64,000 nt of DNA from contig CAYVWR010000005.1 of assembly GCA_964455525.1 (NCBI GenBank), positions 298,698-362,697 on the forward strand. The letters run 5' to 3'. The translations under genes and the position numbers were made by a program. Positions 1 to 7,882 of the stretch are shown in pieces (within the stretch, counting starts at the first letter, position 1; each line of letters starts with the position of its first letter). The stretch comes from JAFDZV01 sp964455525 (GTDB lineage: Bacteria > Bacteroidota > Ignavibacteria > OLB7). The notes beneath the pieces were generated by a model. The model had not been told where the DNA came from. It saw only the letters and a program-made list of their open reading frames with translations, and did no database searches.

Positions 1-242
1 TCGACCAGAGCCACTAAACGGCCGTGCTGTTCCCGGGGCTGTTTCTCTCTCCCCGTTGTATCAGCTCTACGGCCATCGCCAAAGCTCGCGCCGGGCATCC
101 CCCCATGCTGGCCGAAGCTGTCAGGTTCCGCCGGTGCCGGTTGTCTTGCTCTCTGTAGGACCGTGGGAGCGCGGTCGCAGAGAATCCAGGGTATCCAGAC
201 GAGGGTGATGGAACCTATAACCACTCATCGGGGAGAGTCATA
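1..242. other. Left-edge non-coding stretch
   Basis: No open frame with a credible start or family resemblance is visible here. The last 15 bases hold a purine-rich ribosome binding site (ggggagag) for the barrel gene that starts at 243. The left part could be the tail of a gene lying outside the window, but this cannot be decided. Confidence 0.4.
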
Positions 243-950
243 ATGATCGGATCGCAATTGGTGGCACGGCGATATATATTTTTTCTTGCCACTCTGATCG
301 CTGCCGGTGGCGCACTTCATGCGCAGACCGAGTCCGGCGGGGTAGAGATGGCCTCATCCTTTCTGACACTTGGTCCGGCGGTCGCCGGTGGTGCGTCGAT
401 GAGCCTTTACCCACCGGAGGGCCTTAAGGTGGCCCCAACCTCCGCCTATCGGTTTGGGGCGGAGATGGTCTATCCTCTTACCGATGTGATCGGGGGGACC
501 ATGGGGCTGGGCTATGATAGCCGTGCAATACGGTTGCGGAGCCTGAACAGTGCCGATATCTATCAGACCACCAGGGTGGGGTATTTCTCCATGATGCCGG
601 GCGTTCATTTCAATGCGTTCTGGCTGGGGCTGAATATCGGCCTGCCGCTCGGGGCAAGCCTGACCAGGCAGATGGGAACGGGAATGCCCGCGTCCACGAC
701 AGCAATGAGCGATGAGGACTTCAAGCAGGTGGAGGTGCTGGTCGAGCCTCGTATCGGTGTATTGGTGCCGGTATACCAGAGCGGGAGCGGCTGGCTTGGG
801 ATCTCCTTCAGTGCCGGGATCTCTCTGAACGATTTCCTCTATCGAGACGATCTGCCGGTCAATCCTGATCACGAGCTGGGGAATTATCAGATCGTCTCGG
901 CGCTTCTTGGCATCACCTATCAGTTTGCGATCCCAGGAACCTCCAGATAA
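243..950 (+). CDS. Outer-membrane beta-barrel protein, porin-like
   Basis: A 235-residue protein with a signal peptide (hydrophobic segment at residues 12-25, cleavage probably after LHAQ). The mature part alternates short hydrophobic and polar strands with many Gly and aromatic residues and ends in a strand GITYQFAIPG. That pattern is typical of small 8-10-stranded opacity/OmpW-like barrels. The start follows a good ribosome binding site (ggggagag, 231-238). A strong terminator follows at 1039-1067, so it is probably monocistronic. It is not obviously homologous to the two barrels downstream, although its position beside them suggests a local barrel cluster. No substrate can be inferred. Confidence 0.75.
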   Translation: MIGSQLVARRYIFFLATLIAAGGALHAQTESGGVEMASSFLTLGPAVAGGASMSLYPPEGLKVAPTSAYRFGAEMVYPLTDVIGGTMGLGYDSRAIRLRSLNSADIYQTTRVGYFSMMPGVHFNAFWLGLNIGLPLGASLTRQMGTGMPASTTAMSDEDFKQVEVLVEPRIGVLVPVYQSGSGWLGISFSAGISLNDFLYRDDLPVNPDHELGNYQIVSALLGITYQFAIPGTSR

Positions 951-1038
951 ACATGCTTGGCTATACGGACGGCCTGCGGGGCTGTGGTGGGCTGCCGGAA
1001 CCGTATCCTGGTGTAATACGCGAAGGCCGTATTCAACG

Positions 1039-1072
1039 ACCTCGCAGCATGTAGAATGCTGCGAGGTTTTTG
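1039..1072 (+). terminator. Rho-independent terminator
   Basis: A perfect 12-bp stem (1039-1050 with 1056-1067) with a 5-base loop is followed directly by a T run. It ends the transcript of the barrel gene at 243-950. Confidence 0.85.
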
Positions 1073-1256
1073 TTAGGTTTACAGCCGGACGAAGGTGGCG
1101 TTGGGGATCTTCTTTGTTTCCGCTTCCGGCTCCGGTGCAAGATCGGCACGCGACTGGATAGTGAGTTGTGATGCGGCCACGTTGCAATGTGGTTGCTATC
1201 ATGGCAATATCGACCGCTGGTGTGAACATTTCCGTAGAGCATTCGCGAGGTATACA

Positions 1257-2081
1257 ATGGTCAGAACACTCCTCGGCATCATAGGGTTCTTCCTTTGGCT
1301 CGGTATCCTTTATCCGAGCCATGCATTGGCACAGGCCGGGGGCGGCGAGGGGGACTTTGAGGGGGAGTTCGAAGGGGAGTTCACGAGCGAGAGCCTTCCG
1401 TACTTCGGGCTGGGCATCGGGTATACCAGGACATTGGTGCTTGCCGATTATGACGATCTGAACAGTGTGAGCAGGGCGCTCAGTCTGGGCGACTTCTCCG
1501 GCCCCTTCAACGTCGATTTCTTCGGGCTTACGTTTACCCCTGGCATCGCCCCGAACCTGCGGTTTGGTCTGTATGCCGGAATCGGCACAAAACAGCTCAC
1601 CCGTCAGGTGCGTGTGCAGGATACCGGGATCTACACCAGAACGATCTATTATACCCAGGTCGATGGCGCCTTGCAGGTCGATTATGCCATTCCGATCTCC
1701 TCGGCATTTACGATCTTTCCCGGCACGATGCTCGGCTATGGGCGGAGCACGGTGGGAGCATCGCAGATCCGCAATCCTGGCGCCCGATTCCATGATATCT
1801 TCAGCGGTCCGATTTTCGATGGGGACCGCAACGCAAGCCTCTCGAACGTGAACCGGTTTGCTCGTGCGCTGAGTTATCACCTCTTTTTCTATCCCGCGGT
1901 GAACTTCGAGTACACGTTGACGCCAAACATCATGATGCGCCTCGGGGCCGGGTATAACACCACCCTGAGCGCCACCGACTGGTCCGACGAAGGGGGCGGT
2001 GGGCTGGCGGATGCCCCCGATGTTTCAACACGCGGTGTTGCGGTTCAGATCGGTATCTTTCTGGGCCTCTTCCAGCACTGA
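1257..2081 (+). CDS. Outer-membrane beta-barrel protein (tandem paralogue 1)
   Basis: A 274-residue protein. The frame is open upstream to 1095, but the ATG at 1257 gives a clean signal peptide (hydrophobic core LGIIGFFLWLGIL, cleavage near HALAQA), so that start is chosen. An acidic Gly/Glu linker follows (three GEF repeats). The rest is beta-strand-rich, with conserved landmarks GIGYTRTLVLADYDDLN, LSLGDFSGPF, FPGTMLGYG, HLFFYPAVNFEYTL and a C-terminal GIFLGLFQ. The same landmarks occur in order in the next gene (2221-3039), so the two are tandem duplicates. It probably forms an outer-membrane barrel of about 10-12 strands. Function unknown. Confidence 0.75.
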   Translation: MVRTLLGIIGFFLWLGILYPSHALAQAGGGEGDFEGEFEGEFTSESLPYFGLGIGYTRTLVLADYDDLNSVSRALSLGDFSGPFNVDFFGLTFTPGIAPNLRFGLYAGIGTKQLTRQVRVQDTGIYTRTIYYTQVDGALQVDYAIPISSAFTIFPGTMLGYGRSTVGASQIRNPGARFHDIFSGPIFDGDRNASLSNVNRFARALSYHLFFYPAVNFEYTLTPNIMMRLGAGYNTTLSATDWSDEGGGGLADAPDVSTRGVAVQIGIFLGLFQH

Positions 2082-2220
2082 TGCCGCTGGCATGGCATGT
2101 GGAGAGTATATCGGGAGAGCAAAGCCGCCGTGCCGTGTGCCAGCGGGACGGTGTCTGCCATCGATACGGTTTCTGTCACGCAATCAGGGCGCTGCCCTGT
2201 AGAAGAAGAGAAAGCAATTC

Positions 2221-3039
2221 ATGAGAATTAACGTACCCCTAACCAGACCTATGCGGTTTCCGAACCTTTTCAGCATCTGTGCGTCGCTGGTACTGGCGTT
2301 CGCCTTATCTATCCCAGCGCATGCACAAAGCGGGGACGAGTTCGATTTTGATGATATTCCCGTCGATGATGCCCGGCAGTATTATGTCGCAGTTGGAGGC
2401 GGGTATATCGGCATGCTTGCCTTTCCCAATTTCGATGAGCTGAACAAGGTCAGCCGTAGTCTGGATCTTCCTGACTTCAAGGGGCAGCTCTATATGAACG
2501 GTGGTGGCGGGCTGATAAGCCTCCTGGTCGTTCCTAATATGCGTCTTGGTGTGTATGGGGCCGCCGGTTCACGGCGTACCCAGGCCGATGTTGTGCTTCC
2601 GCAGGGAACCTACAAGCGCTCGCTCCGATTCCAGTCGGTGGTGACCGCCGGGCAGCTCGATTATGCGATTCGTCTCTTCCGTTCCTTTACGGTGCTTCCG
2701 GGCATCATGGCCGGAGCCGGTGGGTATAATCTGGAGCTGACCCAGAGCAACGTAACCGGCGAGAACTTCCCTGATATCTTCCAGACCGGCAATGCTGCCA
2801 TCGGCAACCGCTACGCCAACATCTCCCGTAATCACTTCTTCTACTATCCGGCGCTGAACCTGGAGTTTGCGGCCACTCAGTTTGTGATGTTCCGTGCCGG
2901 CATCGGCTATAGCGGCACACTGTGGGCTGGCGACTGGACCGATGGCGAGGGGGTGCAGGTAAAGAACGTTCCCGATATCAAGGCCGATGGCATGACCTTA
3001 CAGTTCGGCGTGTTTGTGGGGCTTTTCCAGACGCAGTAA
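2221..3039 (+). CDS. Outer-membrane beta-barrel protein (tandem paralogue 2)
   Basis: A 272-residue protein with a signal peptide (SICASLVLAFALSIPAHAQ). A second in-frame ATG at 2251 would give a tighter signal sequence and may be the true start. After cleavage there is a short acidic stretch (DEFDFDDIPVDD), then a barrel whose strand landmarks match the upstream paralogue: GGGYIGMLAFPNFDELN, SRSLDLPDFKG, VLPGIMAGAG, HFFYYPALNLEFA, GVFVGLFQ. The pair sits head to tail about 140 bases apart and ends at a bidirectional terminator (3083-3114). The role is unknown. The conserved DEL-to-DLPDF segment may be a good family marker. Confidence 0.75.
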   Translation: MRINVPLTRPMRFPNLFSICASLVLAFALSIPAHAQSGDEFDFDDIPVDDARQYYVAVGGGYIGMLAFPNFDELNKVSRSLDLPDFKGQLYMNGGGGLISLLVVPNMRLGVYGAAGSRRTQADVVLPQGTYKRSLRFQSVVTAGQLDYAIRLFRSFTVLPGIMAGAGGYNLELTQSNVTGENFPDIFQTGNAAIGNRYANISRNHFFYYPALNLEFAATQFVMFRAGIGYSGTLWAGDWTDGEGVQVKNVPDIKADGMTLQFGVFVGLFQTQ

Positions 3040-3082
3040 GCCTGCGGGAGCGGTGTACCTCTCAGCCGATGGGATGAACGAT

Positions 3083-3114
3083 ACCAAGGGCGGGCCTGAT
3101 GGCCCGCCCTTGGT
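3083..3114. terminator. Bidirectional terminator hairpin
   Basis: A perfect 14-bp G+C-rich stem (3083-3096 with 3101-3114) with a 4-base loop lies between the convergent barrel gene (ending 3039) and fabI (ending 3189). It can serve both strands. Confidence 0.75.
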
Positions 3115-3188
3115 GCATTAAGATGGTCTGTCCGCGATGTTTTGGTCCGCGGTCTGCCTAGTGCGCGGCATGCGGGGCCGCCAGCCTG

Positions 3189-4094
3189 TCAGTTCCCAAG
3201 CTCGATTTCGCCGGTTGCGGTCGCGGCCCGAACGCCCGCATTCTCCGTCATGGCTCCGTTCTGCATTGCCTGATGGAACAGTTGCAGCATCGGGATGGTC
3301 ATTCCCATGGCGCTGTAGCCGCCATCGTGATAAAGATTCTGCATCGTCACCTTGCGGCACAGATCGCTCAGCAGCGTGACCACGTAATCGCCGCATTCCT
3401 CTGCCGTGGCATTGCCGAGCGGGGATATCTGGTTGGCATACTCGAACATCGTATCGAAGTTGTCGATGCCGCTGCCGGCACGGGTATAGGTGGGGCTTTG
3501 TGATACGGTGTTGATCCGAATTCCCCGCTGTGCCAGACGTGAGCCATAGCTGCGGACTATCGATTCCAGCAGCGCCTTGGCATCGCCCATATCGGAGTAG
3601 GTATGATAGTTCCGTTGTGCTGCGATATAGCTCATCGCCATAATGCTGCCGCCATCCCTGATCGCATCGGTTTTCAGGGCGTAGGTGATAAGCCGGTGCA
3701 GCGAGATCGCCGAGACATCCAGCGTGCGCGCATACCAGTCGTAGTTGAGATCCTGATAGGGGACCGACTTGCGGATGTTCTGCGACATGCCGATCGAATG
3801 GACGATGAAGTCTACCTGCCCGAGCTTCTCTTTCAGCTGGTTGAACGCTGCTTCGATCTCCTCGTTGCTTGTGGCGTCGCAGGAGATGACCGGAGCATCG
3901 CCGCACAAGCCGGCAAGCTCGTGCACCTTGCCGACGCGTAGCGCCACGGCGACATTCGAGATTGCAAGCTGTGCTCCCTCCCGATAGGCGGCGAGTGCGA
4001 TCTGCCATCCTATGCTGCTCTCATCCAGCGGGCCGAAAACGATTCCCCGCTTCCCCTCCAGCAGACCGTACGATTTCTTCTCCGACATGGTCAA
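3189..4094 (-). CDS. fabI: Enoyl-[acyl-carrier-protein] reductase (NADH), FabI
   Basis: A 301-residue short-chain dehydrogenase/reductase that reduces trans-2-enoyl-ACP in type II fatty acid synthesis in the cytoplasm. The N-terminal nucleotide-binding region reads LEGKRGIVFGPLDESSIGW, the FabI variant of the Rossmann fold. VDFIVHSIGMS matches the family's VHSIaFA region. The catalytic pair is Y-x6-K in YSDMGDAK, and RINTVSQSPTYT follows as expected. An in-frame ATG at 4088 is an alternative start. The C-terminal tail after TIPMLQL (about 35 residues) is longer than in E. coli FabI. It is transcribed leftward and ends at the shared terminator. Confidence 0.9.
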   Translation of the reverse strand: MTMSEKKSYGLLEGKRGIVFGPLDESSIGWQIALAAYREGAQLAISNVAVALRVGKVHELAGLCGDAPVISCDATSNEEIEAAFNQLKEKLGQVDFIVHSIGMSQNIRKSVPYQDLNYDWYARTLDVSAISLHRLITYALKTDAIRDGGSIMAMSYIAAQRNYHTYSDMGDAKALLESIVRSYGSRLAQRGIRINTVSQSPTYTRAGSGIDNFDTMFEYANQISPLGNATAEECGDYVVTLLSDLCRKVTMQNLYHDGGYSAMGMTIPMLQLFHQAMQNGAMTENAGVRAATATGEIELGN

Positions 4095-4246
4095 CGTCCG
4101 TTAAGATTGCTATGTACTATGAGATGTGCTTATACACGCATCGTGTTGGGCGCGGGAAAATACGGAGGAAACCCCACGTATCTAACGTAAAAAATAGAAG
4201 CATCCGGGGCCGCTGCGGGATGTCGGGATGTCCGCCGGATATGCCG

Positions 4247-4274
4247 GGGCATGGCCCCGATCAGGGCCATGCCC
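4247..4274. terminator. Terminator hairpin between the TPM gene and fabI
   Basis: A perfect 11-bp stem (4247-4257 with 4264-4274) with a 6-base loop lies two bases beyond the stop of the leftward TPM-domain gene. It has no clear T run, so it may be an inefficient terminator or an mRNA-stabilising hairpin. Confidence 0.55.
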
Positions 4275-4275
4275 G

Positions 4276-4965
4276 TTACGCCGATGGCTCTTTTGCGCTG
4301 CCGGTATTCCCGAGCCGCAGCCTGTTCGGAAGCTCGTTCACATCATCCGGTTGGGGGATAAATCCGCGGGTGGCCAGGAGGGTGCCGCATTGCGCTATCC
4401 CCTCGACAAGCCCCTCGGCGGGACGTCCATCCCGTATGCCTTTGCCGATCGTGGAGGCTATGGTGTTCCAGTCGTCCTGCTGCACTACGGCGTTGATGCC
4501 GGCGTCGCCCAGAACGATCACCCGGCGTTCCAGCAGGCTTAGAAATATCAGGATGCCGGTTCTGTGGCGCGTGTTGAACACCTCCTCATCGATAAATGCC
4601 TGTGCTGCACGTTGCGAGACGCGAGCGGTGAGCAGTGCCTGGCCTGCCAGATGCCGCTGAAGCGAAGGGATGGCCGCAACGATGATCCCCGCCACCAGCC
4701 CGGCACCTGCTGCGATTGCCGCAACAGCGGAGACGCCAAGCGGCATCCAGATGGTGGCAACCAGAGGCATAAGCCCAATCCCCAGAAGCACAACCCCCAT
4801 GACGATGGCCGCAGCCCTCCATACCGTCTCCTGATATGCATCGCTTCGTGTGACGACATAGGGGACGATCTCGCCGCTTGTGGTGCGTTCCGCCCTGGCA
4901 ACGGACTCGGTGATCCGTTCAAGTTCCGGCGGTGGAAAGAGCGCTTCCAGGTTATGTGTTTTCAT
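4276..4965 (-). CDS. TPM-domain membrane protein
   Basis: A 229-residue protein with a TPM (TLP18.3/Psb32/MOLO-1) domain. The N-terminal half opens with LERITESVARAERTTSGEIVPYVV, the canonical first helix and strand of the fold. Two hydrophobic segments lie at about 50-72 and 76-100. The second half carries FLSLLERRVIVLGDAGINAVV, a typical TPM core strand followed by GIRDGRPAEGLVEGI. The split of the domain by two membrane helices is usual in this family's bacterial members. A strong ribosome binding site (ggaggaaggg on the minus strand) precedes the ATG. The biochemical role of bacterial members is not settled; membrane-protein quality control has been proposed for relatives. Confidence 0.8.
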   Translation of the reverse strand: MKTHNLEALFPPPELERITESVARAERTTSGEIVPYVVTRSDAYQETVWRAAAIVMGVVLLGIGLMPLVATIWMPLGVSAVAAIAAGAGLVAGIIVAAIPSLQRHLAGQALLTARVSQRAAQAFIDEEVFNTRHRTGILIFLSLLERRVIVLGDAGINAVVQQDDWNTIASTIGKGIRDGRPAEGLVEGIAQCGTLLATRGFIPQPDDVNELPNRLRLGNTGSAKEPSA

Positions 4966-5041
4966 CCCTTCCTCCGGTTACTGTGATCGTATGCCAAGCC
5001 TGTTCCCCTCCATGCAGGCAGCCGAGGAAGCAGGCTATGGT

Positions 5042-6040
5042 TTACAGCAATTCCTCATCCATCATATAGTTGTCGAGCGCCACCGCCTGTATGCCGAACT
5101 GTCGTGCCACATCGAGCGAGAACAGATCGGTATACGGGCCATGCACGGCCCAGACCCGTTTGGGGGCTACGTTGCCGATAATCTCCAGCAGATCGTCGTA
5201 ATCGGCGTGATCGCTGAGCGGTGCCATAAGCGTTGCCCGCTGGCTCTCGCGTCTGGCCTCGACCAGCGCCCAGCCGCTTACATAGCAGATGCGTGCCGTT
5301 TTCAGTTTATCGGTCATCTGCGCACGGGCGTATGGAGGGATCACCCATGCCCTCGGCTCCGCACGGCGTTCCAGGTTATAACGGGAGATGTCGCCGAAGT
5401 CGAATCCCCATCGTTTGTATACCTCGGTGATATGCCAGGTGGAGCCATGCAGGAGCATTGGAATCCCCGCCTCGGCCAGTATGCTCATGATCTCCTGTCC
5501 CTTGCCGAGCGAATATGCCAGAAACACCGGCGTAAGCTTCTCGGCAAGGCAGGTGCGCGCAAACTCCACCATCTGCCGTGCCACCTCCTCCTCCGGTGGA
5601 AAGCGGAACATGGGCAGCCCGAATGTGCATTCCATGAGAAGATCATCGGCATGCTCGAACCGGGCTATGCCGCTGGTACGCCCGGGACGGGTTTTTACAT
5701 CGCCGGTGTAGAGCAGCCGGAGGCCATCGGCACGTTCGACCAGGACCTGCGCGCTGCCAAGCACATGCCCGGCAGGAAGGAGCTTCAGCCTCCAGTCGCG
5801 AAAAGGCTGCCATTGATCGTACTCCAGCTTGACGATCTCGCCGATATGCCCGCGCGCGCGCAACAGATCGGCCGTCTGAGGAGTGGCAAAGACCGGCATC
5901 AGCCGATCCTCTGCGACGTGATCGGCATGGGCATGGCTGATGATCGATGGGCCACGCCCACTGATCGTATCGAACTGCACAACCGGGTTCTCGATCTGAA
6001 AGCCACGGACAAGGGAGCGGATGCCAAAAGGGTTTTCCAT
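5042..6040 (-). CDS. Metallo-beta-lactamase-fold exonuclease (ligase-associated / beta-CASP-like)
   Basis: A 332-residue MBL-fold protein. The metal-binding motif HAHADH and downstream GHVLGSAQV, YTGDVKTR and a late APLSDHADY histidine place it with RNA/DNA-processing MBL enzymes of the YSH1/exonuclease type, of which some bacterial members are annotated as ligase-associated DNA exonucleases. The frame stays open to 6271, but the first 77 residues have no family resemblance and would run through the divergent promoter. The ATG at 6040 fits the family's N-terminus (residues QIENPVVQFD lead into the first strand). It is divergent from the small XRE regulator at 6312, so the operator between them may affect both. 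No DNA ligase gene is adjacent. Confidence 0.75.
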   Translation of the reverse strand: MENPFGIRSLVRGFQIENPVVQFDTISGRGPSIISHAHADHVAEDRLMPVFATPQTADLLRARGHIGEIVKLEYDQWQPFRDWRLKLLPAGHVLGSAQVLVERADGLRLLYTGDVKTRPGRTSGIARFEHADDLLMECTFGLPMFRFPPEEEVARQMVEFARTCLAEKLTPVFLAYSLGKGQEIMSILAEAGIPMLLHGSTWHITEVYKRWGFDFGDISRYNLERRAEPRAWVIPPYARAQMTDKLKTARICYVSGWALVEARRESQRATLMAPLSDHADYDDLLEIIGNVAPKRVWAVHGPYTDLFSLDVARQFGIQAVALDNYMMDEELL

Positions 6041-6238
6041 AATGTAAAAGGCGATTATATACCTGATGGACCCACCGGGCTGAATGCATCGCGCAACGTT
6101 GCCATGGGGCAATCCTTTGCGGCGTCGCGAGCAGTCCTTGTGATTGGCCGCGAGCAGGGGGCGTTCAAGTGTATAATCCCTGTGAAGATACGTCCGGTTG
6201 GCTCCCCGGCGAACTGTGTGCCATCCCTGTATAGGCGC

Positions 6239-6260
6239 GATGTCAAGCACACTTGACATC
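6239..6260. promoter_or_regulatory. Palindromic operator candidate
   Basis: A perfect 9-bp inverted repeat (gatgtcaag / cttgacatc) with a 4-base spacer. Its right arm covers the -35 hexamer of the promoter at 6253-6281. This is the expected position for autorepression by the XRE protein encoded just downstream. Confidence 0.7.
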
Positions 6261-6281
6261 TCATCTTCCATTCTCTATCTT
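6253..6281 (+). promoter_or_regulatory. Promoter of the XRE regulator gene
   Basis: A consensus -35 TTGACA (6253-6258), a 17-base spacer and -10 TATCTT (6276-6281), about 30 bases before the ATG at 6312. It is the clearest vegetative-type promoter seen in the window. Confidence 0.75.
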
Positions 6282-6311
6282 GCCGCCGTCGCATTCGCTA
6301 ATCTATGCCAT

Positions 6312-6581
6312 ATGAGTGAGAGCGCGGAGGAGATCGGGACATATGTACGGGAGGTTCGTCTGCGGCGTTCGCTGACGCAGGCCATGCTTGCGGCTCTGGT
6401 GGGAGTGAGCAGACAGACGATCAACGCTATAGAGCAGGGGAATTATTCTCCTTCTACAAAGCTTGCCCTGCAACTGGCGCGTGCGCTGGGGGCGAGCGTC
6501 GAGGAGCTTTTTTATCTTTACGACCCTGCTGGGGATACACCGCGCTCCGGGGGTATTCCTGAGCATTCGCAGAACGATTGA
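6312..6581 (+). CDS. Small XRE-family transcriptional regulator
   Basis: An 89-residue protein that is nearly all helix-turn-helix. VREVRLRRSLTQAMLAALVG then VSRQTINAIEQGNYSPST are helices 2 and 3 of the XRE fold, followed by LALQLARALGASVEELF. The ATG at 6312 is chosen over an upstream in-frame ATG because it lies just after the promoter. It probably binds the 9-bp palindrome over its own -35 box. The next gene begins 10 bases after its stop, so regulator and membrane protein are co-transcribed, a layout common for small XRE regulators that control a membrane-protein gene. Confidence 0.85.
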   Translation: MSESAEEIGTYVREVRLRRSLTQAMLAALVGVSRQTINAIEQGNYSPSTKLALQLARALGASVEELFYLYDPAGDTPRSGGIPEHSQND

Positions 6582-6591
6582 AGGTGGGATC

Positions 6592-7077
6592 ATGGGCGAG
6601 CACTACGAGTATGGAATCGCCGCTGACGAGCGCCAGCAGCTCGATCAGTACAAGGCTGCGTATAAAGCGTTCGCCATCATGGTGTATATGGTGATGGCAC
6701 TGGGGGCTTTTTTTATTATAGTGCGCGAGGATCTGCATGCCCTTGTCTGCGGAGTGGTGGGGGTGAGCGGGCTTGCCGTGCGAGAGCGATATCTGGAGAA
6801 GGTCGGGTGGATCGACTACATAAAGGAGCGGATCGCCTCCGATCCCCAGGTGCGGCGGCGTGCATGGCGGTCCATTCTGATCCGTGGGGTTGTTCTTACC
6901 GTGTTATGGTTCCTTGGCCATTATACTCCGGGAAAAAGCTCGGTTGTGCGTGAACTCCTTGTCGCCCTTGCCTTTGCCACGCTGCTCTCGGCAACCTGCT
7001 GGTGGTATGAAATACGGGCCGCCATGAAAACGCATGGTCGTGCCAGCGCAGAGGATATGGAGAAGAGGCTGAGGTAA
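6592..7077 (+). CDS. Multi-pass membrane protein, unknown
   Basis: A 161-residue protein starting at an ATG with a ribosome binding site aaggtggg. Hydrophobic segments lie at about 23-45 (FAIMVYMVMALGAFFIIV), 48-60, 98-112 and 120-140, giving a probable four-helix inner-membrane protein. The loop WIDYIKERIASDPQVRRRAW is charged and cytoplasmic by the positive-inside rule. I do not recognise the family. Its position 10 bases behind an XRE regulator and 90 bases before another membrane protein suggests a three-gene unit. Confidence 0.65.
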   Translation: MGEHYEYGIAADERQQLDQYKAAYKAFAIMVYMVMALGAFFIIVREDLHALVCGVVGVSGLAVRERYLEKVGWIDYIKERIASDPQVRRRAWRSILIRGVVLTVLWFLGHYTPGKSSVVRELLVALAFATLLSATCWWYEIRAAMKTHGRASAEDMEKRLR

Positions 7078-7167
7078 GCCATCCTGGTTCTGCCATCCGA
7101 TTCCCGGCGCTCACGGCAACGATGGGCGGAGCGGAAACGTTTCCTGAAAGAGAGGGGAGTAGAACAT

Positions 7168-7833
7168 ATGAGCGTTGGCGATATTCTTCTGCTGAGTTGG
7201 TCGTTCCTTATCATCGGCGTCTGGTTCCTTGTTCTGCATCTTTCGGAACAGGGGGCGCGCAAGCGTCTGGGTGCCGATGTGGTGGAGATCCCTCTGTATC
7301 GCCGCTGGTGGCTTCATGTGCAATGGGGCATCGTGGCGCTTGCCATCGTCATGCCTGTGGCCTGGATCGTGGTTGCGGTTCTGGAGCATATTCCGTTCGA
7401 TGAGGCCCTGTTCACATTCGGCAGGACTCTCTGGTTCGGATCAATCTTGTATGGTGTTCGTAAGGGTTCGGTGCTGCTGATCGGCAGCAGGGGGATTTCT
7501 CTGGGGTTGAAGAATCAGATACCGTGGGATCGCGTGGAGGCTGTCACATGGGATCGCGATATCGGCCAGCGGCTCTGGGGGATGACCCTGACGGTTCGGC
7601 ACCCGAAGGGGAGGCAGCTCAACAAGCAGCGTATCTACATCCGCCGAGAGTTGAAGGCCGAGGTTGTCGCCCACGTTGAACGCTTCGGCGCGGATATGGC
7701 CGTAACCGGCCGTAGGGTGGACCTCCTGCCGGGAGATTCGATGGCGTTGCCTGTCCGGGGAGATCAGGGGGCCAACTCCCTGGTCCCGGTGTTCGGTCAG
7801 GGATCTGTTGGAACGTATGAAGGGAGCTTGTAG
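7168..7833 (+). CDS. Membrane protein with a PH-like cytoplasmic domain
   Basis: A 221-residue protein. Helices at about 5-25, 50-72 and 85-100 are followed by a soluble domain: VLLIGSRGISLGLKNQIPWDRVEAVTWDRD, then a strand WGMTLTVRHPKGRQLNKQRIYIRREL. The 'gI.l..k..IpWd.I..v.w' pattern is what bacterial PH-like/DUF5673-type domains show. The last 40 residues look disordered. The start has a ribosome binding site (agaggggag, spacing about 10). Function unknown. Confidence 0.65.
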   Translation: MSVGDILLLSWSFLIIGVWFLVLHLSEQGARKRLGADVVEIPLYRRWWLHVQWGIVALAIVMPVAWIVVAVLEHIPFDEALFTFGRTLWFGSILYGVRKGSVLLIGSRGISLGLKNQIPWDRVEAVTWDRDIGQRLWGMTLTVRHPKGRQLNKQRIYIRRELKAEVVAHVERFGADMAVTGRRVDLLPGDSMALPVRGDQGANSLVPVFGQGSVGTYEGSL

Positions 7834-7882
7834 AGCCTATCCTGAGGCGCCGAGAGTTGACGATACAACAGGACGATCCTTA

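Noticed and set aside
354..1880. A 508-codon leftward frame across two barrel genes
   Set aside because: It is antisense to two genes with signal peptides and crosses a strong terminator; its translation has no family resemblance and is rich in His, Arg and Pro.
4880..6256. A 458-codon rightward frame opposite the metallo-beta-lactamase gene
   Set aside because: The opposite strand carries the HAHADH motif and a full family match; this frame has none.
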